This document shows, in pieces, positions 36,868 to 49,500 of a stretch of 64,000 nt of DNA. A program made the translations under genes and the position numbers. The stretch spans positions 9,452,652 to 9,516,651 of the forward strand of contig OY718805.1 in NCBI GenBank assembly GCA_963070105.1. Direction: 5' to 3'. Below the pieces are notes generated by a model, which was not told where the DNA came from, did no database searches, and worked only from the letters and a program-made list of their open reading frames with translations. Every line of letters starts with the position of its first letter. Position 1 is the stretch's first letter. The DNA is from Litomosoides sigmodontis (Eukaryota > Nematoda > Chromadorea > Rhabditida > Onchocercidae).

Positions 36868-37824
36868 TCAAACTTTATTCCGATTTTGCGACTGAATTAA
36901 TTGATTATAAAATGCAGCTTGGTTTTGAGTTCGATCTTTCGATTTGGCAACCACCTCCTTGAGCTCTGCGAATAATTTACTTTTTGCTTCATCCAGTTCA
37001 GCCTTCCTCGCATTCAAGCATTGAATCTGAAATCCATACTAACAACTTCACTTCTACATATTCAAATTTTTAATGTCGATTACTTTAACGATATTTTATA
37101 ATGTATTTAGAAACAAATTCAAATATTACATGAAATTCGGAATTTCAATCCATTATATTTTTCATTAGATGGGAAGTAGGCACTACGGAAAAAAAAGGTA
37201 AGGGAAATTATCCGCTTGAAAATGGAAATTATGAAACTGGAAGTTTACCTTTTTTTCACATTCGCCTATTTCTTCCTTATACCAAGCATGTTTTTCTTCT
37301 TCATTCTTACGTTCTTCAGCACGCGCTGCACGCTCTGCGCGATCTTCAATAAGCTCCGATAAGTAAATACTAAACTTTCGTAGAAATGACCGCAGGCACT
37401 AACAAGTAACTATTAAGAATAAAAAACAGCAGTTGTCAGTTCATCTTCTCAGCTTATTGCTGGCGTAAAATGGATAAATGAATTAATTAAATAGGTAATA
37501 AAACTAATGCAAGACCAACAACATGAATAAATTACATTACGGCAATTATTACATCTCAAGTAAATACCTGAAACTTCCAAAAATTTTAATTCAAAACGAA
37601 AAACCTCTTTCTTCTTCCTTACGCCGTATGATAATCTGATCCAGAATTTTTCGTCGTACGGCATCCGTGGGTGGTAGCAATGGTCTCCAACCAACGGGTA
37701 ATGTCTTCCCCATTCCACGCCTTCGTGATAAGAATTCGGCGATACGATTATCAGTAACTGATGAAGAAACTGTTGTTGTTGCAGGCACTGACATGGCTGA
37801 TGCTATTGCTATGTTATCCGGCAT
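36868..37824 (-). CDS. Small coiled-coil protein, possibly GPS2-like
   Basis: Exons: 37605-37824 (ATG at 37824), a proposed mini-exon 37536-37567, 37249-37398, and 36868-37026 (stop TGA). Exon 1 encodes a Ser/Thr/Val-rich start, then an Arg-Arg-Gly-Met-Gly-Lys-Thr-Leu-Pro-x-Gly-Trp-Arg-Pro segment and a basic helix ending Arg-Arg-Lys-Glu-Glu-Glu. The later exons encode a long charged helix (Glu/Arg/Ala/Lys) followed by Lys-Leu-Phe-Ala-Glu-Leu-Lys-Glu-Val-Val, predicted coiled coil. The order resembles the N-terminal region of GPS2, a subunit of the NCoR/SMRT corepressor complex, but the similarity is weak and I offer it only as a guess. The mini-exon needs a 37-base intron (37568-37604), so the middle of the model is shaky. 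The gene is divergent from ASCC1. Confidence 0.6.
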
Positions 37825-38525
37825 TCATAAAACATCAAATTTCTAATGTTTAAAATGAGAAATCTGAAAGAAAAATGGTGCGCAGGCATTACAATTGTAA
37901 CAATTAAATGTACCAAAAACGATTAATTGAAACGAAGAGCAACGCAAGAATGCTAACAATATTTTGGGTATGCGATCAATTTTTACATCAAATATTTGAA
38001 AAAAAAATATAATTAACTGTCACTAAATTTCACTCACTTTTCTTACACGCTTCACTTAGTTCTTCCTTTCTATGCTCTTTACCTTTCTTGCTTGCCTAAA
38101 TGTTACGCATACATTTCCAGCAATAAGACTAAAGGAACAAATTAGAGAACAATATAGATAATCATTAGCAAATTTACATTTAGAACTAAAAGAAATTTTA
38201 ATTTGATTAAAAAATTTAAATTAAATATCATACCTATTCATCAAGTACAAGTAATACTGTCGTCTTATTATAAATGATGCCCTTGCTGTTCGTAGACGGT
38301 AAAACTTGAAAACAAGAAGGGTGGAGGAGGGAAGAAAGACGGCTGCAATTCAGGCCGTCTTTTCAATGATTTAACGGGATGGTGAAGTACTCAAAGTGTG
38401 CACGGAGAGGTGTGGGTGGAGGTAGTAAGGATGAATAGAGGTTTATGTGGAAGCGAAAGTTTCTAGCGGGTCGTCGTACGTGACCGGAAATTGAATTTTG
38501 CCTGAAATATAAATTTGGTACAGAA
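37825..38525. promoter_or_regulatory. Divergent promoter region between the coiled-coil gene and ASCC1
   Basis: Head-to-head genes are separated by about 0.76 kb. The part at 38280-38520 is visibly richer in G and C (GTGGGTGGAGG, CGGGTCGTCG) than the rest and may be a shared promoter. No defined element can be named. Confidence 0.4.
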
Positions 38526-38583
38526 GCTTTTGCAGGACGCGTTCAGGGCGAACATCAAACTCAGTTCTTTTACTTCTGAATTG
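38526..38583 (+). promoter_or_regulatory. Probable spliced-leader acceptor and 5' UTR of ASCC1
   Basis: A GCTTTTGCAG acceptor ends at 38535, 48 bases upstream of the in-frame ATG at 38584. The frame is also open through this stretch without another ATG. Confidence 0.4.
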
Positions 38584-41500
38584 ATGCATTTGTCGAGAAC
38601 AGCGACACAGTTGTTCGAACGTTTCCGGCCGCTGTTGCTTGAATTATTTCAAAAAGGTGATACAGTTGCTCTTCTTTCTACGTTATCATGTTACAGTTGC
38701 TAATTGATAAATTCGCCACTGAACGCTTTCTGTGTGAATTTAAAAATGCAAAATTCATTTTCCAAAAAGCTCGATGAAGTATTTGCACAGTTGTGGGTTA
38801 ATATGTTGTATTACAAATGATATTGATGGATGGTTCGGATAATTTCACAAAAATATTGTTCTAACTTTGACTAACGGCAGTGGAGTGGAAAGGGAAACCG
38901 TAAATTGTGAAATGAACTGAATTATTCGAATTGATTAGAATGAAAACCTGAGGTTTGCAAGAGTAAATGGAAATAATGTAATTTACAGGTAACTTATCGA
39001 TCAATTTGCCAATGAACTTTCCGTTGTTTGTCCCGACATATGAAGTTGGTGGCCGTATTTATAGGCGTAATATTCAAAGGACAACAAGGTAGAGAAAAAA
39101 GCAGTGAATTTTGTTGTATTTTGATAAATTCTGGTACTATTATTCACATATTTAGTTAATTTAGAATTGCATGAATGCTCTTTGCAATATAAAATTAACG
39201 AAATAGAATGAAGCTCGATATATCGGTATGTTATGTTTCGAACGAATAATAATTGCTTGTGTGAAACTATTGTGGTAGACCTGGAGTTTTTAGGATGATC
39301 TGAAGCATTAAGTAAAGAAAGACTAAAGTCGAGTTTGAGGTACTCAGCGCACTTATCTCACCGAGTTTAACGGTTTATCGAGATTCGGTTAATCATAGGA
39401 AGGTGTGGACAGTTCTCATGTTATTTGTATCTGCTCGAGCGGTAGATGAATAAACTAGTTCTGTTATCTCATTTCGAGATTTTTATATTTGGACTTTTAC
39501 TTACCGTATGAGACAAGAGAAGACAAGATTGTTGTATCAATTTTAATTATTCGTCTTATTTCTTCTATATTTCGATTTAGTTTAATTCTTGTCCTTTAGG
39601 TTATTAATTTATTGAACTTCCGGAAGTGATTAATTATTAAACGCTTCACTGGTACATTTCTTTTCGTTATAGTTTTAATAAGTAACTAAAAAATTGGGTC
39701 AATCAAGCATTTAATATACATGGATGATTCTCCAAAGGTTATTTGCTGAATGATGAAATCTATCATTATTTTTTTTTTATAGAAATGAATATGAGGTAAA
39801 TTTGGAAACCAATGATACAGCCGATTTATACGGTGAAAGCGATTCTTGTAATTCAGCGGGTTTGTTGCACAACAATTGACTTTCTTGACTTTCTTTCTTT
39901 CAAATAATTTGTACATTGTTGAAGTTATAAGCGAAAAATAATGAAGAGATTAAAATGATCACTTCAACAAACGGAAATTACAGGCCCCATATCCTAGTTC
40001 TGATCCAACAGTAAAACTAATGCCATTAGTGTTTTATTTTTTATCATTCGATGCTCTTATTTATTAGGCGAACTAGGATATTGTGAGAATATTTCCTTTT
40101 CCGACTGCATTTCGAATTTTGTTTCGTGTTTGAAATGATGTGTTTAAAGCATATGTTTTCTATATTTTTTTTTACTCGAGCAAGATATTGAATTCTGTCG
40201 CTTGAATCCGTTGAATAGCGTTCTTTTAATTGAATCAGATATGAAGAAGTATTTCAGTGGATACGTTAAATAGTTCGGATGAGACCAAATCGATGACAAG
40301 CGAATCAAGTAATCCTTTGACGACAGACGTAGCTGATGAAACAGATGATCAGTTGAGTCGAGACGAAGAATTTGTTGTAAATTACAATAAGAAAACAAAA
40401 AAATGGACGGCCAAGTATTTTTTGCTTTTGTTATTATTCCTTTTTTCTGAAGTAAAAAATGTCATCAGTTTTATTTATTTTCAAAAGCTATGGTTGCTCA
40501 CATTGCATGTTTAAGAATTAAAGTTCCTCTTCCTCTATGGCATGTGGTAATCGGACCGAGGGAATCTATGAAAAAAAAAATTGAGGAGGAGACGAGCTGC
40601 CGGTTAAATTTTCCGGCTAAGAAAAGAAGGAAACGTCCTGTAGGTGTGTAATTTCCTTTAACTTTTGTAATTTTCAATCCTAAATACGTTACTACGTGTG
40701 TAGCTTTTTATGTGTATTTTTTTTTAATTCCACCATCCTTTTTGCAGAAGTCGTGTCAATGACGTCAGAGGAAAGTGTAATGCGTTGCCGTGATCGGATC
40801 CAGCTATTAATTCATGGAGCACGTGATAGAGCTTCATACACACATTTTGTTTCAATTCCTATGACACATGAGACTATTAAAGAGAGTTTTCTCAAATTTG
40901 TGAATACAGTTAAAAATGATGAGGAATTATCGGTACCTTGTTTCTCTTTTTTCCAACAAAATTGCTTTTCTTTTTCCTAGTGGTTCTAAATACTCTGAAA
41001 AACTTGCAAAAAAAGGATATGTGTATGCAATTTATTTGGCTAGTCTGAAGAATTTTATAGCTTGCTTTATATTATTTTCTCGAAATCCTCCTGCAGGAGT
41101 CATGTAGAGACGAAACAGTTTTCCAAGAATCGAGAAAATTACATCTGACGATAACAATGTTGTCGTTGTTGGACACTGATGAAGAAAAATTAGTATCGAA
41201 TTCGCTGGGAACAGTAATCAATACACGCGTGAAGTATATTATTTTGACATTTGATAAACACTATCCTTCGTTTAGCATTCCCCTACTACGTTAACTACAA
41301 ATTTTTTTGCATCGTTATTGATAGGTAAAAATTTATCAGCTTGCTTCCAAAAAAGGCAAAGTCTGTGGGAACGAAACATTTGCATAAGTGATATTATCTA
41401 AAACTGGACTCTTATAAAGAAAAGCTAAAGTCGTCAGTTAAGCTATTCAATTAATTAGTTCGGCATTCAGTCTCTCTCTCGCAGGTATTTGTTCACTGGT

Positions 41501-42436
41501 GTACATGAATTTGCTAATTCAGCACACTTTGATTGACTATTTAAGAGAAATTTTGGATGGTAAACCACTGGAAGTAAAAGTTAAAGGTTTAGAAATAATG
41601 AACGACGATCCAACCCGTGTTAATGTAGTGTACGCACTGGTCTCTTCAGATAAGTTCGTTTTTTCAGCTTTCTCAATTTAAGTTTTTGTTTAAATTCGTA
41701 TTTTCTCATTTTTTATCGAACTTTTTTAAACAAATCCACCGCATGGGACTTCACTTCCTTTCAGATTGGTCGACACCGTAAATACAATAGCGGAAGCTAT
41801 GAGCGATACAGGCTTTGCTCCTCAGCAGGATTCAGTAAAGATCCATCTAACCTTAATGAATACTAGATATATGGTCAGTGCCGTGAGATTTGAAAAAAAA
41901 TTTTTGATTATTTCTGTGATCTAACACATTTAGTAAAAAAATCAAAACATGGTTTTTACAGTGGGAGAAAAAGAAAAAAAAAGGAAGAATGGACGTGACG
42001 ACGTTGTTGGAAAAATATAGAAATTATGAGTTTGGAGAAGTCACGATAGCTGAAGTAAGTTGGTGAACTTCTAAAAACTATGAATGAAATTATTTACAAC
42101 AGTTATAAAGAAAACATATGTTGTCCTCCTACGACCAATTGGCATCACATATTACTTTAATCTCAAGCAGTAAAAAATTAAAATAGTTTACAAACTTGCT
42201 ATAAATTCTTTAAACACTGTATGTAGGTATAGAAACTGCATGAGAATTTATAGTAGATCTCAACATTTATTTGTAATCAACATTAGACTTAAAATGATTA
42301 CTTGTCTTCGCCATTTATCTGTTCTGTTTTTTAGGTTCATATATCGAATTTAAAGGGGCCGGTGGATGAACATGGATATTACTCTTCGATTGGAACCTTT
42401 GAATTGAACGGGGAAAAACATGATGATGAGATGTAA
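38584..42436 (+). CDS. ASCC1: ASCC1 (KH domain plus 2H phosphoesterase-like domain)
   Basis: Exons: 38584-38656, 38989-39088, 39783-39859, 40258-40414, 40516-40643, 40748-40932, 41097-41213, 41523-41653, 41765-41873, 41962-42054, 42335-42436; 423 residues, all phases agreeing. If exon 1 is wrong, the in-frame ATG at 39012 gives a shorter N-terminus. ASCC1 is a subunit of the ASCC helicase complex that acts in transcription, alkylation-damage repair and ribosome quality control. A KH domain comes first, then the AKAP7/2H domain with two His-Leu-Thr motifs (Lys-Leu-His-Leu-Thr-Ile in exon 41097-41213 and Lys-Ile-His-Leu-Thr-Leu in exon 41765-41873). Gly-Lys-Pro-Leu-Glu-Val and Met-Asn-Asp-Asp-Pro match the family closely. 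The KH loop reads Gly-Pro-Arg-Glu instead of Gly-x-x-Gly, so nucleic-acid binding may be weakened. Confidence 0.93.
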
Positions 42437-43590
42437 TGCTGTCTCTAAAGTTTTAATTAATTATAAATCATTTTCATGCAAGTCGCACTAAAGTGTGTTC
42501 CTTTGATTTATACGTTTATATGTATATAATTAACCATTTTATAAAACTGATATCGTTGTACTCTGAAATGTAGAGCGCGATTCGCGAACACGATGTGTGC
42601 AAAGGAAGTGTAGGATAAGCCAACTAAAATAAAAAGGGACATACATTACAAAAGATTGGTTCCGCTAAATGTTTTCTAATTTTTATTTAAAATAATCATT
42701 TTCGAACTTTGTGATTCCTCCTAGTGCTAATTTTTCCTAAAACCCTTGAGCAGTCATCTCGAAGCTTTGAATCAGAATTCTCTCACTAAACTGTCAGCCA
42801 GACAATTTAAAAAACAAAATTTGACTAACGTAGTCTTTTCACAAAATGGAACTCCGCTTACTTATGATCCCTGTGAAAGAAATGGCATCAATATTATACA
42901 GTTCAGCAAAGAGAAGTTTTTCAACACTCTCCTTAATTTTAAGGCGCCTTTTAACGTTAAACAATACTTTTTCACAGAACTGAGAGTGCTCACAATTTTT
43001 TTTTTTGCAATAAGTCCATAATTTCATATAATTGGAGAAAAAAAAGGTACAGAAATCCTTTCCAAATACTATAACTAAATCTTGCATTGTGGCAGCACTT
43101 CTTTTAAAGAAAAAGCATAGATTTTATGGTGGGTAGCTGTGTTAATGTGGAATTCACACAAAGCATTTAAATTTTATTCCTTAAAAAATATCTTTTAGCA
43201 GCAGTAGAAATAAGTAAAAAAACATCTGAAACGATAAATTAACTGTCCACCTATTTGGCTAATCGGAAATCATTTTCCCAGGTTTGGTAAATTTTAGTTT
43301 TAAGCATAAGATAATTTGTGAAACCGTCTCTAAAAAGAAAAGAAAATGTGACTAACAAAAGGACACAATAAAAAAGAGCAGTGTGGAAGGAAATATAGCC
43401 ATTTAAGCTGAATATATGAAATAAAAAGACATTACAAACAAGACATCAATTATCACCGCATTTTATCAACCAGTTTATAATAAACAATGCATTTGTAGGA
43501 GAAATTAAGAGATGAAATTGTGAAAAATCGGTTACGAAACCGATGAAATTGCAAATAAAAACACAGAAAAGAATGATTGTAGATTGGGGA
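42437..43590. other. Convergent 3' flanks of ASCC1 and USP19
   Basis: No coding exon seen. AATAAA at 42628-42633 is a plausible polyadenylation signal for ASCC1. Open frames at 42746-43021 (plus) and 42839-43087 (minus) overlap each other and look like chance. Confidence 0.5.
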
Positions 43591-46500
43591 TTATCCAATA
43601 CCATAATGTTTGTTGAGCAAATCCAGCGTTGCTCTGCCATGTTGTTTATAGAACAGCAAGTAAGCATCATCGTTTTGAACACGGGAAAGTTGGGCACGCG
43701 TAACAATCGAATCGTCAAAATTACGCCATTCTATAAAATGTGAGATAGTTGCAGAGGTTTGTGAAAACTGACAAAAAATTTAGTGGTGAAAATGAAAAAT
43801 CAAGAGTCGTATTGAGCAAAACAATTACTTTCTATATATCCGTATATAACAAATTGAAGTAAGAAAATTACCAATTTCTGTCGCCTTTCCATCCATACTT
43901 AACAATCTACCTAACGATATGTAATGTCCGAAATAGCTACTTCCAGAATGACACACGACACCTGTCAAATCATATTTTGTTTCCTGGAAAGTAAAAGAAT
44001 TGAAATTTAATTAAAACAAACGATAACTCTTCTTCCGCATGCTATGACAACCTCCTGAAGCAAACAAAAAACGAAAATTATGCGGAATAAAATTAGAGAA
44101 GCAAGCAAGTGTAGTGGCTAACATTATTATAAAAAACGCATTTTCCTGATAGTTTCAATGGAAATGTGTAACCTGTCCTGGTGGAGCACTGTCAGATAAA
44201 AATTGAGCCAAATCGAGATTTTCAAGGGGATATCGAACGGGACGATCATCCTTGGAGCGTCGATGTATTGTCATAAGTGATGTCGTGTAAATGAAACGTT
44301 TCAATTGGATGATCAAAATAGGTGGCAAACGGTACAGGACGAGTTGTTTCGTTGCTTCCACATGTTCTTTGCATTTACTGCAATACCTGAAATTGGAAAA
44401 ATGATAAGACGTATCGCACACTTATCCGTACCATTCTTAACCTTGGTTTAACCACCCATCACCATCCTTTAGTCTAAGCATGATAGTTAGCATCGAAAGC
44501 TTCCAAGAAGCGCTTTTACAACTGGAAAGATGCATTTCGACTCACTAATTGTAACTGTAAAAAAATAGAACTTAACAAAATGAGCAACTACACAGCATAC
44601 CAAGATTCCTCCGGCTTAAGACGTTCTGTTTCTGAGAACATGGCTAACATATCGTACAACGATGGATTCGAAGCAATACTGCTTGAGCTTGCCATTGACG
44701 ATGACATCTTCTGATAGTAGCCTGTTTTTTCGACATCAATATCCTGCAGCAAAGATAACTTTACTTTTCGTGTAGACACGCCATTCAAAGTTTATTTAAA
44801 CTTAAGGAAAAATGAAAGCAGATCAGATGCACATAATGTTAATAATACCGGATGACTTACCACATCTCTTTTCGTTTCGACGGTCAAATATTCCTTGCCG
44901 CATTTCAGGTTCCACCAGTTAATTGATAGAAAAGTTCCATTTGGCAAATCCAAAGCTGCTAAAACATACACAAAGACATCATGCATAAGTCATAAGTAAT
45001 GATTAATTCCACGCTCAAAATCATTTCATGTGAAATTCGGTTTTCTTTTACATTGAAAATTCGTTTGCACAATCCAAAAAATGAGAAAAATGGTTTTTAC
45101 TTTTGCACGACGATGTTGATGTGACAAAACTAGATGTTTTATAAACCGAAAAGCCTCACATCGCTTCATGAAAACCATACAAAAAAACCAGCAACTTTTA
45201 CCAGTTGCTGATACTATAAAAATGATTGGATATTGTAACTCAGTCGGTTCAAGGAAACAGAAATAGGCAAGCAATTTATAAATAGTTTCGATAGTTTCGA
45301 AATGAAAATTACCATCAGAACGCGAATCAACCAATGTATCACCAATAACTGCATCCGATTGTTGTAGTTTACGTACTAAGAATAGTTTTGATTCCGCTCG
45401 TGATTTATTTCGCGGTTCGCCAAGAACCATCTGTCTTTTGGCCGCAACAGGAACTACTTCCATCTAGAAGAGATGAAAGTAGACTTTTAGCAAGCAAAAG
45501 ATTAATGTCACAGTTTTTCTGCTTCGAATATCATCAGTCTGATACACTGATGACTTTTACCTATAAACCACCGGAAATTCTTCACTTTTAGTAGTAATAA
45601 AATAGGGGAACATACCGGTACATCACCAACATTTCCATTCATGGCAGATGCTGAAAAGCACGAATTGGAAGCCAAATATGATTCACGAGAAGATTCCAGC
45701 TGATCAACAGCTACATCGCTATTGCTCTCAACTGGTGGTTGAAATACGTTAACTGAATGCCTAAATGAATAACTAACGTGTAAGCAGGAAAGAATTAAAA
45801 AAGTAAGCGCACGTTTTCAGTGATAATTTTTAGCTAAAATCAGCTCCATGCATTTGCAGTAATACTTTCACTGAATGCAGTACTATAAAAAAAATGCAAC
45901 ACAGAATAAAGGAAAATCTTAAGCAAAACATGATTCACAGAAAAATTTGGTATTAATTCGACTGATGCAGTGTAGCATAACTTTCGACTACATAAATCAA
46001 ATCTATCAAGTTCATTATGAATGAAAAGTATAAAACAAGAACTAACTTGCAACGGCTCTCCAAACTACGCATAATATTCGAATAAGTGGTTCGTTTTTTA
46101 GGTAACGAAATGATAAACGGTTGTCCAACAGCTTCCGCTTGCGTGCGCGATCTACAGCTCGTTTTATGATCTGGCCAATCTGCTACTTGACATTCGCTAA
46201 AAAAAATAAATAAATATTTCATTGGACTAGTTGAGAAAAAAGGCTATACAGGCTTAACAAAACTTGTTGATGAGCAACAAGATTATTTTCAACACTGCTG
46301 GAATAAAAGTTTTTGAATTAATTATAAGTGCGCAGATTGGCTTAATTCTAGCAATGTCATAACATCCTACAAATGAATGCAGTCAGTTCTAAATTGTGAA
46401 AAAGAGTCCCAGTATTTTGCACTATAAACATAAATTTGAAAAGGGAGTTGTAAACGCAATATGTCTTCCACCTCGTAATTAGGTAATGATATTTAGAACA

Positions 46501-49500
46501 GTATAATTATTCTTAGAATAATAAATGAAATTGAGCATTCATGGTTCTACATTAGAATATCTGTTTTGCATTCTCCTCACAGTGAACAAATCTCCTAAGA
46601 TAAAAGTAAAGAAAACAAGGAAATCAAAGATCAATTTTCATGCACATAAGAGCCATTTTAATAAAAGCAGTTTAAAAACAAACCGATTGCAATAGAAGGC
46701 ATCGTAACAACGCTCGCAAGTTTTCAGTTTTACATCTGTAGCCTGACAGTACGCACAAGCACGACCTATACCCTTACGATACAGAAGACGCTGAACAACA
46801 GCAAATTCAACAACATCATCATTGCAGTCATAAGGATCATGTACTTGAAAGCTGAAACAAATTCATCATAATTCTCTTTAATCCATTAAGCAAAGTAAAT
46901 TCAAATGCTTAATTCAAATTTTCAGTATAGTTTTGAATATCACAGAGTTCACGTAACTTTAACCTATCAATAAATTCATAATTTAAAAAAACCCAAAATT
47001 TCAATTAAGTCTTTGGAAATAGATTGTGGGCACGTGTAAAGTTAAAAGAAAATTTTCTACTTACACATAAATAACGTCTGTGGTAAGTATATTGTTAACG
47101 CTATCGTCCGGGTTATACGCTCGAACAATGCGATGATTGTTTACCTCGATTATGCGCATCTAAAATATTTGTATCCGATTTAAAAATTATAAACTGGATC
47201 TCAAGAAACAACGTGAATACTACTATGCCAACTTGCTGTTGCTTGTTAATTCATTGTTTTCATAAAACTTACAGACTTCGGATTTACATTAACTAATCTC
47301 GATAATGCATCCAGCACTTCTGAAATTTTGCCATCTGCGTTATATCGCACCATAATCTGCAAAAAAGTACGCATTAGTAGATAATTTGTAGAAAATCGAT
47401 AACCAATAATAATTTCTATAAAAATTGTAATCAAATGCAAAAGAAATATGAAAATGACAGAGAATGTCAAAAGTTTTTACTCAATACAATCTTTGTGAAA
47501 AAAATAAGAAATACATACTCGGACAGGCTTAAGACACGGATCAAGAGGCCAAAAATATACAGTAGAAGAACGTTTTTCTTTTGGAAAGGGTACAGCAAGA
47601 TATGCAAACGGGTCGAAAGTAATAGATATCTGAAAATTAAAGTAGAAGCAACGGAAGGTAAACTGTAAGCACATAAACTCCAATATCCAATATCTATGTT
47701 AAAATCTATCGAAACTCAATCGCACTGAAAGCAATTTATCATAAAACGACTTCATGTCATTCGCCGTAGATTCACCTGATTACATTTCGGACATTGAAGT
47801 CTGGATTTCAGTTGGCCATGAAAGAGATCCACAAAAATAGAGTCATTACGCAATAGATGATTATGCCATGCTTCACGCGAAACCTTAATGAATAAATGTG
47901 ACTTAACGAATCATTTATTAAATGCAAATTAAACCTTGGAATTTGAAATAACCCATACCTCAATATCTGGTCGTCCTTCGGCTTCGATGGTGTTTGTCGT
48001 GGGCTTCACTCGAACTCGATTAAGGTCTTCGTGCAAACCGTCCAAGACGAAACTCAAAAATTCATGGGCGTCATGCTGGGCAAAATTGGCAAACTGTGTA
48101 GCCTTCTCGGCGACTAATTCCTATAATATTTTAGTTCACAAACAGCGACGCGAATTACAGTGATACCCGCAATAAATCAATTGAAATTTAATTCATGCCT
48201 TTCAGCCTAATTTAAAATAAGCAATCTAATATTGAAAAAATGGAGTTTATAGGCATGCCGGGTAAAAACTTGTAAACTGCACTTCAGTAGTTCTAATAAT
48301 ACCACATACTTTTATTTTTGTTGGCTCATATGCACGATTCATGCCATTCCACATATGTCTCATGAATTCTGCAAAAACTTCTGCCAAACGTCCACCGAAA
48401 CCAAGTGGATTCATTACATTGATATCTCTCTTGTAATAACCACCTAAACATCATGAAAATTTTTTCGAATATTAATTATGCAATACCAAACAAAAGAAGT
48501 CAATAACATACACAAGAAACCACCGATGACATAATAGTGGTTTGACCAAGAAACCACAGTAAATTACCTCTCCAAAAACAACACCAAGCACATAAGTAAA
48601 GAATCTCTGAATAAGGCATTCAAGACAATATAACATCTACTTACCGCTAAAGTAAACTTGAAGTTCCTTGCAATTTACAAGCATTTGTAAAGTAGAATTC
48701 ATGAAACATGTATTCCCGATATTTCGCAAACCAGTAAAACCACAATCGACCACTGTTCCTTGCTCATCATACGGCAACACCTCCAAATAGAAATACTGAT
48801 TTTACTAATCTCTTGAATTTCTAGCCTTACGCAAATTCGCCTCCGAATTTAGAAGCTGACAAATTTGAATACCTTCGTACAACTTTTAATTTTTTAAATT
48901 GTTAATTACGCACACTCCAACATATCACATACCTTAGCTGTTGGACGACATGTTGGAGAGGGTGAAAGAGTGATAGTTTGCTTTAATGCAGTATTTGTTG
49001 AATTTTGCACATCATTCAAAGAATTTTGAGCAATATTTGAAGATGCTGAAGAAGCTGACGAAAACAACGACGACGATGACGACCTGAAAAAACTGAGATC
49101 ATATCAAAGCTGTGCAATCCAGTTGAAAAATATATAACACAAACACCATAACTCGAAAATATTTTATTTCAGTACAACAGAAGCACAACAAAATTACTTT
49201 AGATGCTGTTTACTCAAATTAAGTCATTATGAACAAAACCGAAATTTTTTCTTCCTTGAAGTTACACAACAATATCATTTATATATCATTTTACCTTAAA
49301 AGATTAGATAAAAAACTGTGAACCTTCGCAAGACTGAACTTGTAGATTGTGATCGCAGCGTCGTTGACGGATAGTTTCCATATGTATTAAAATTAAAGTT
49401 TTGAGTCGAATATGGAATTCTGCTAGCAGGATAATAAGAGGTACGCTGATATTTAGAATCATGTGAAGAATTCCAACTCGAAGACTGTCCTGTGGGAGGT

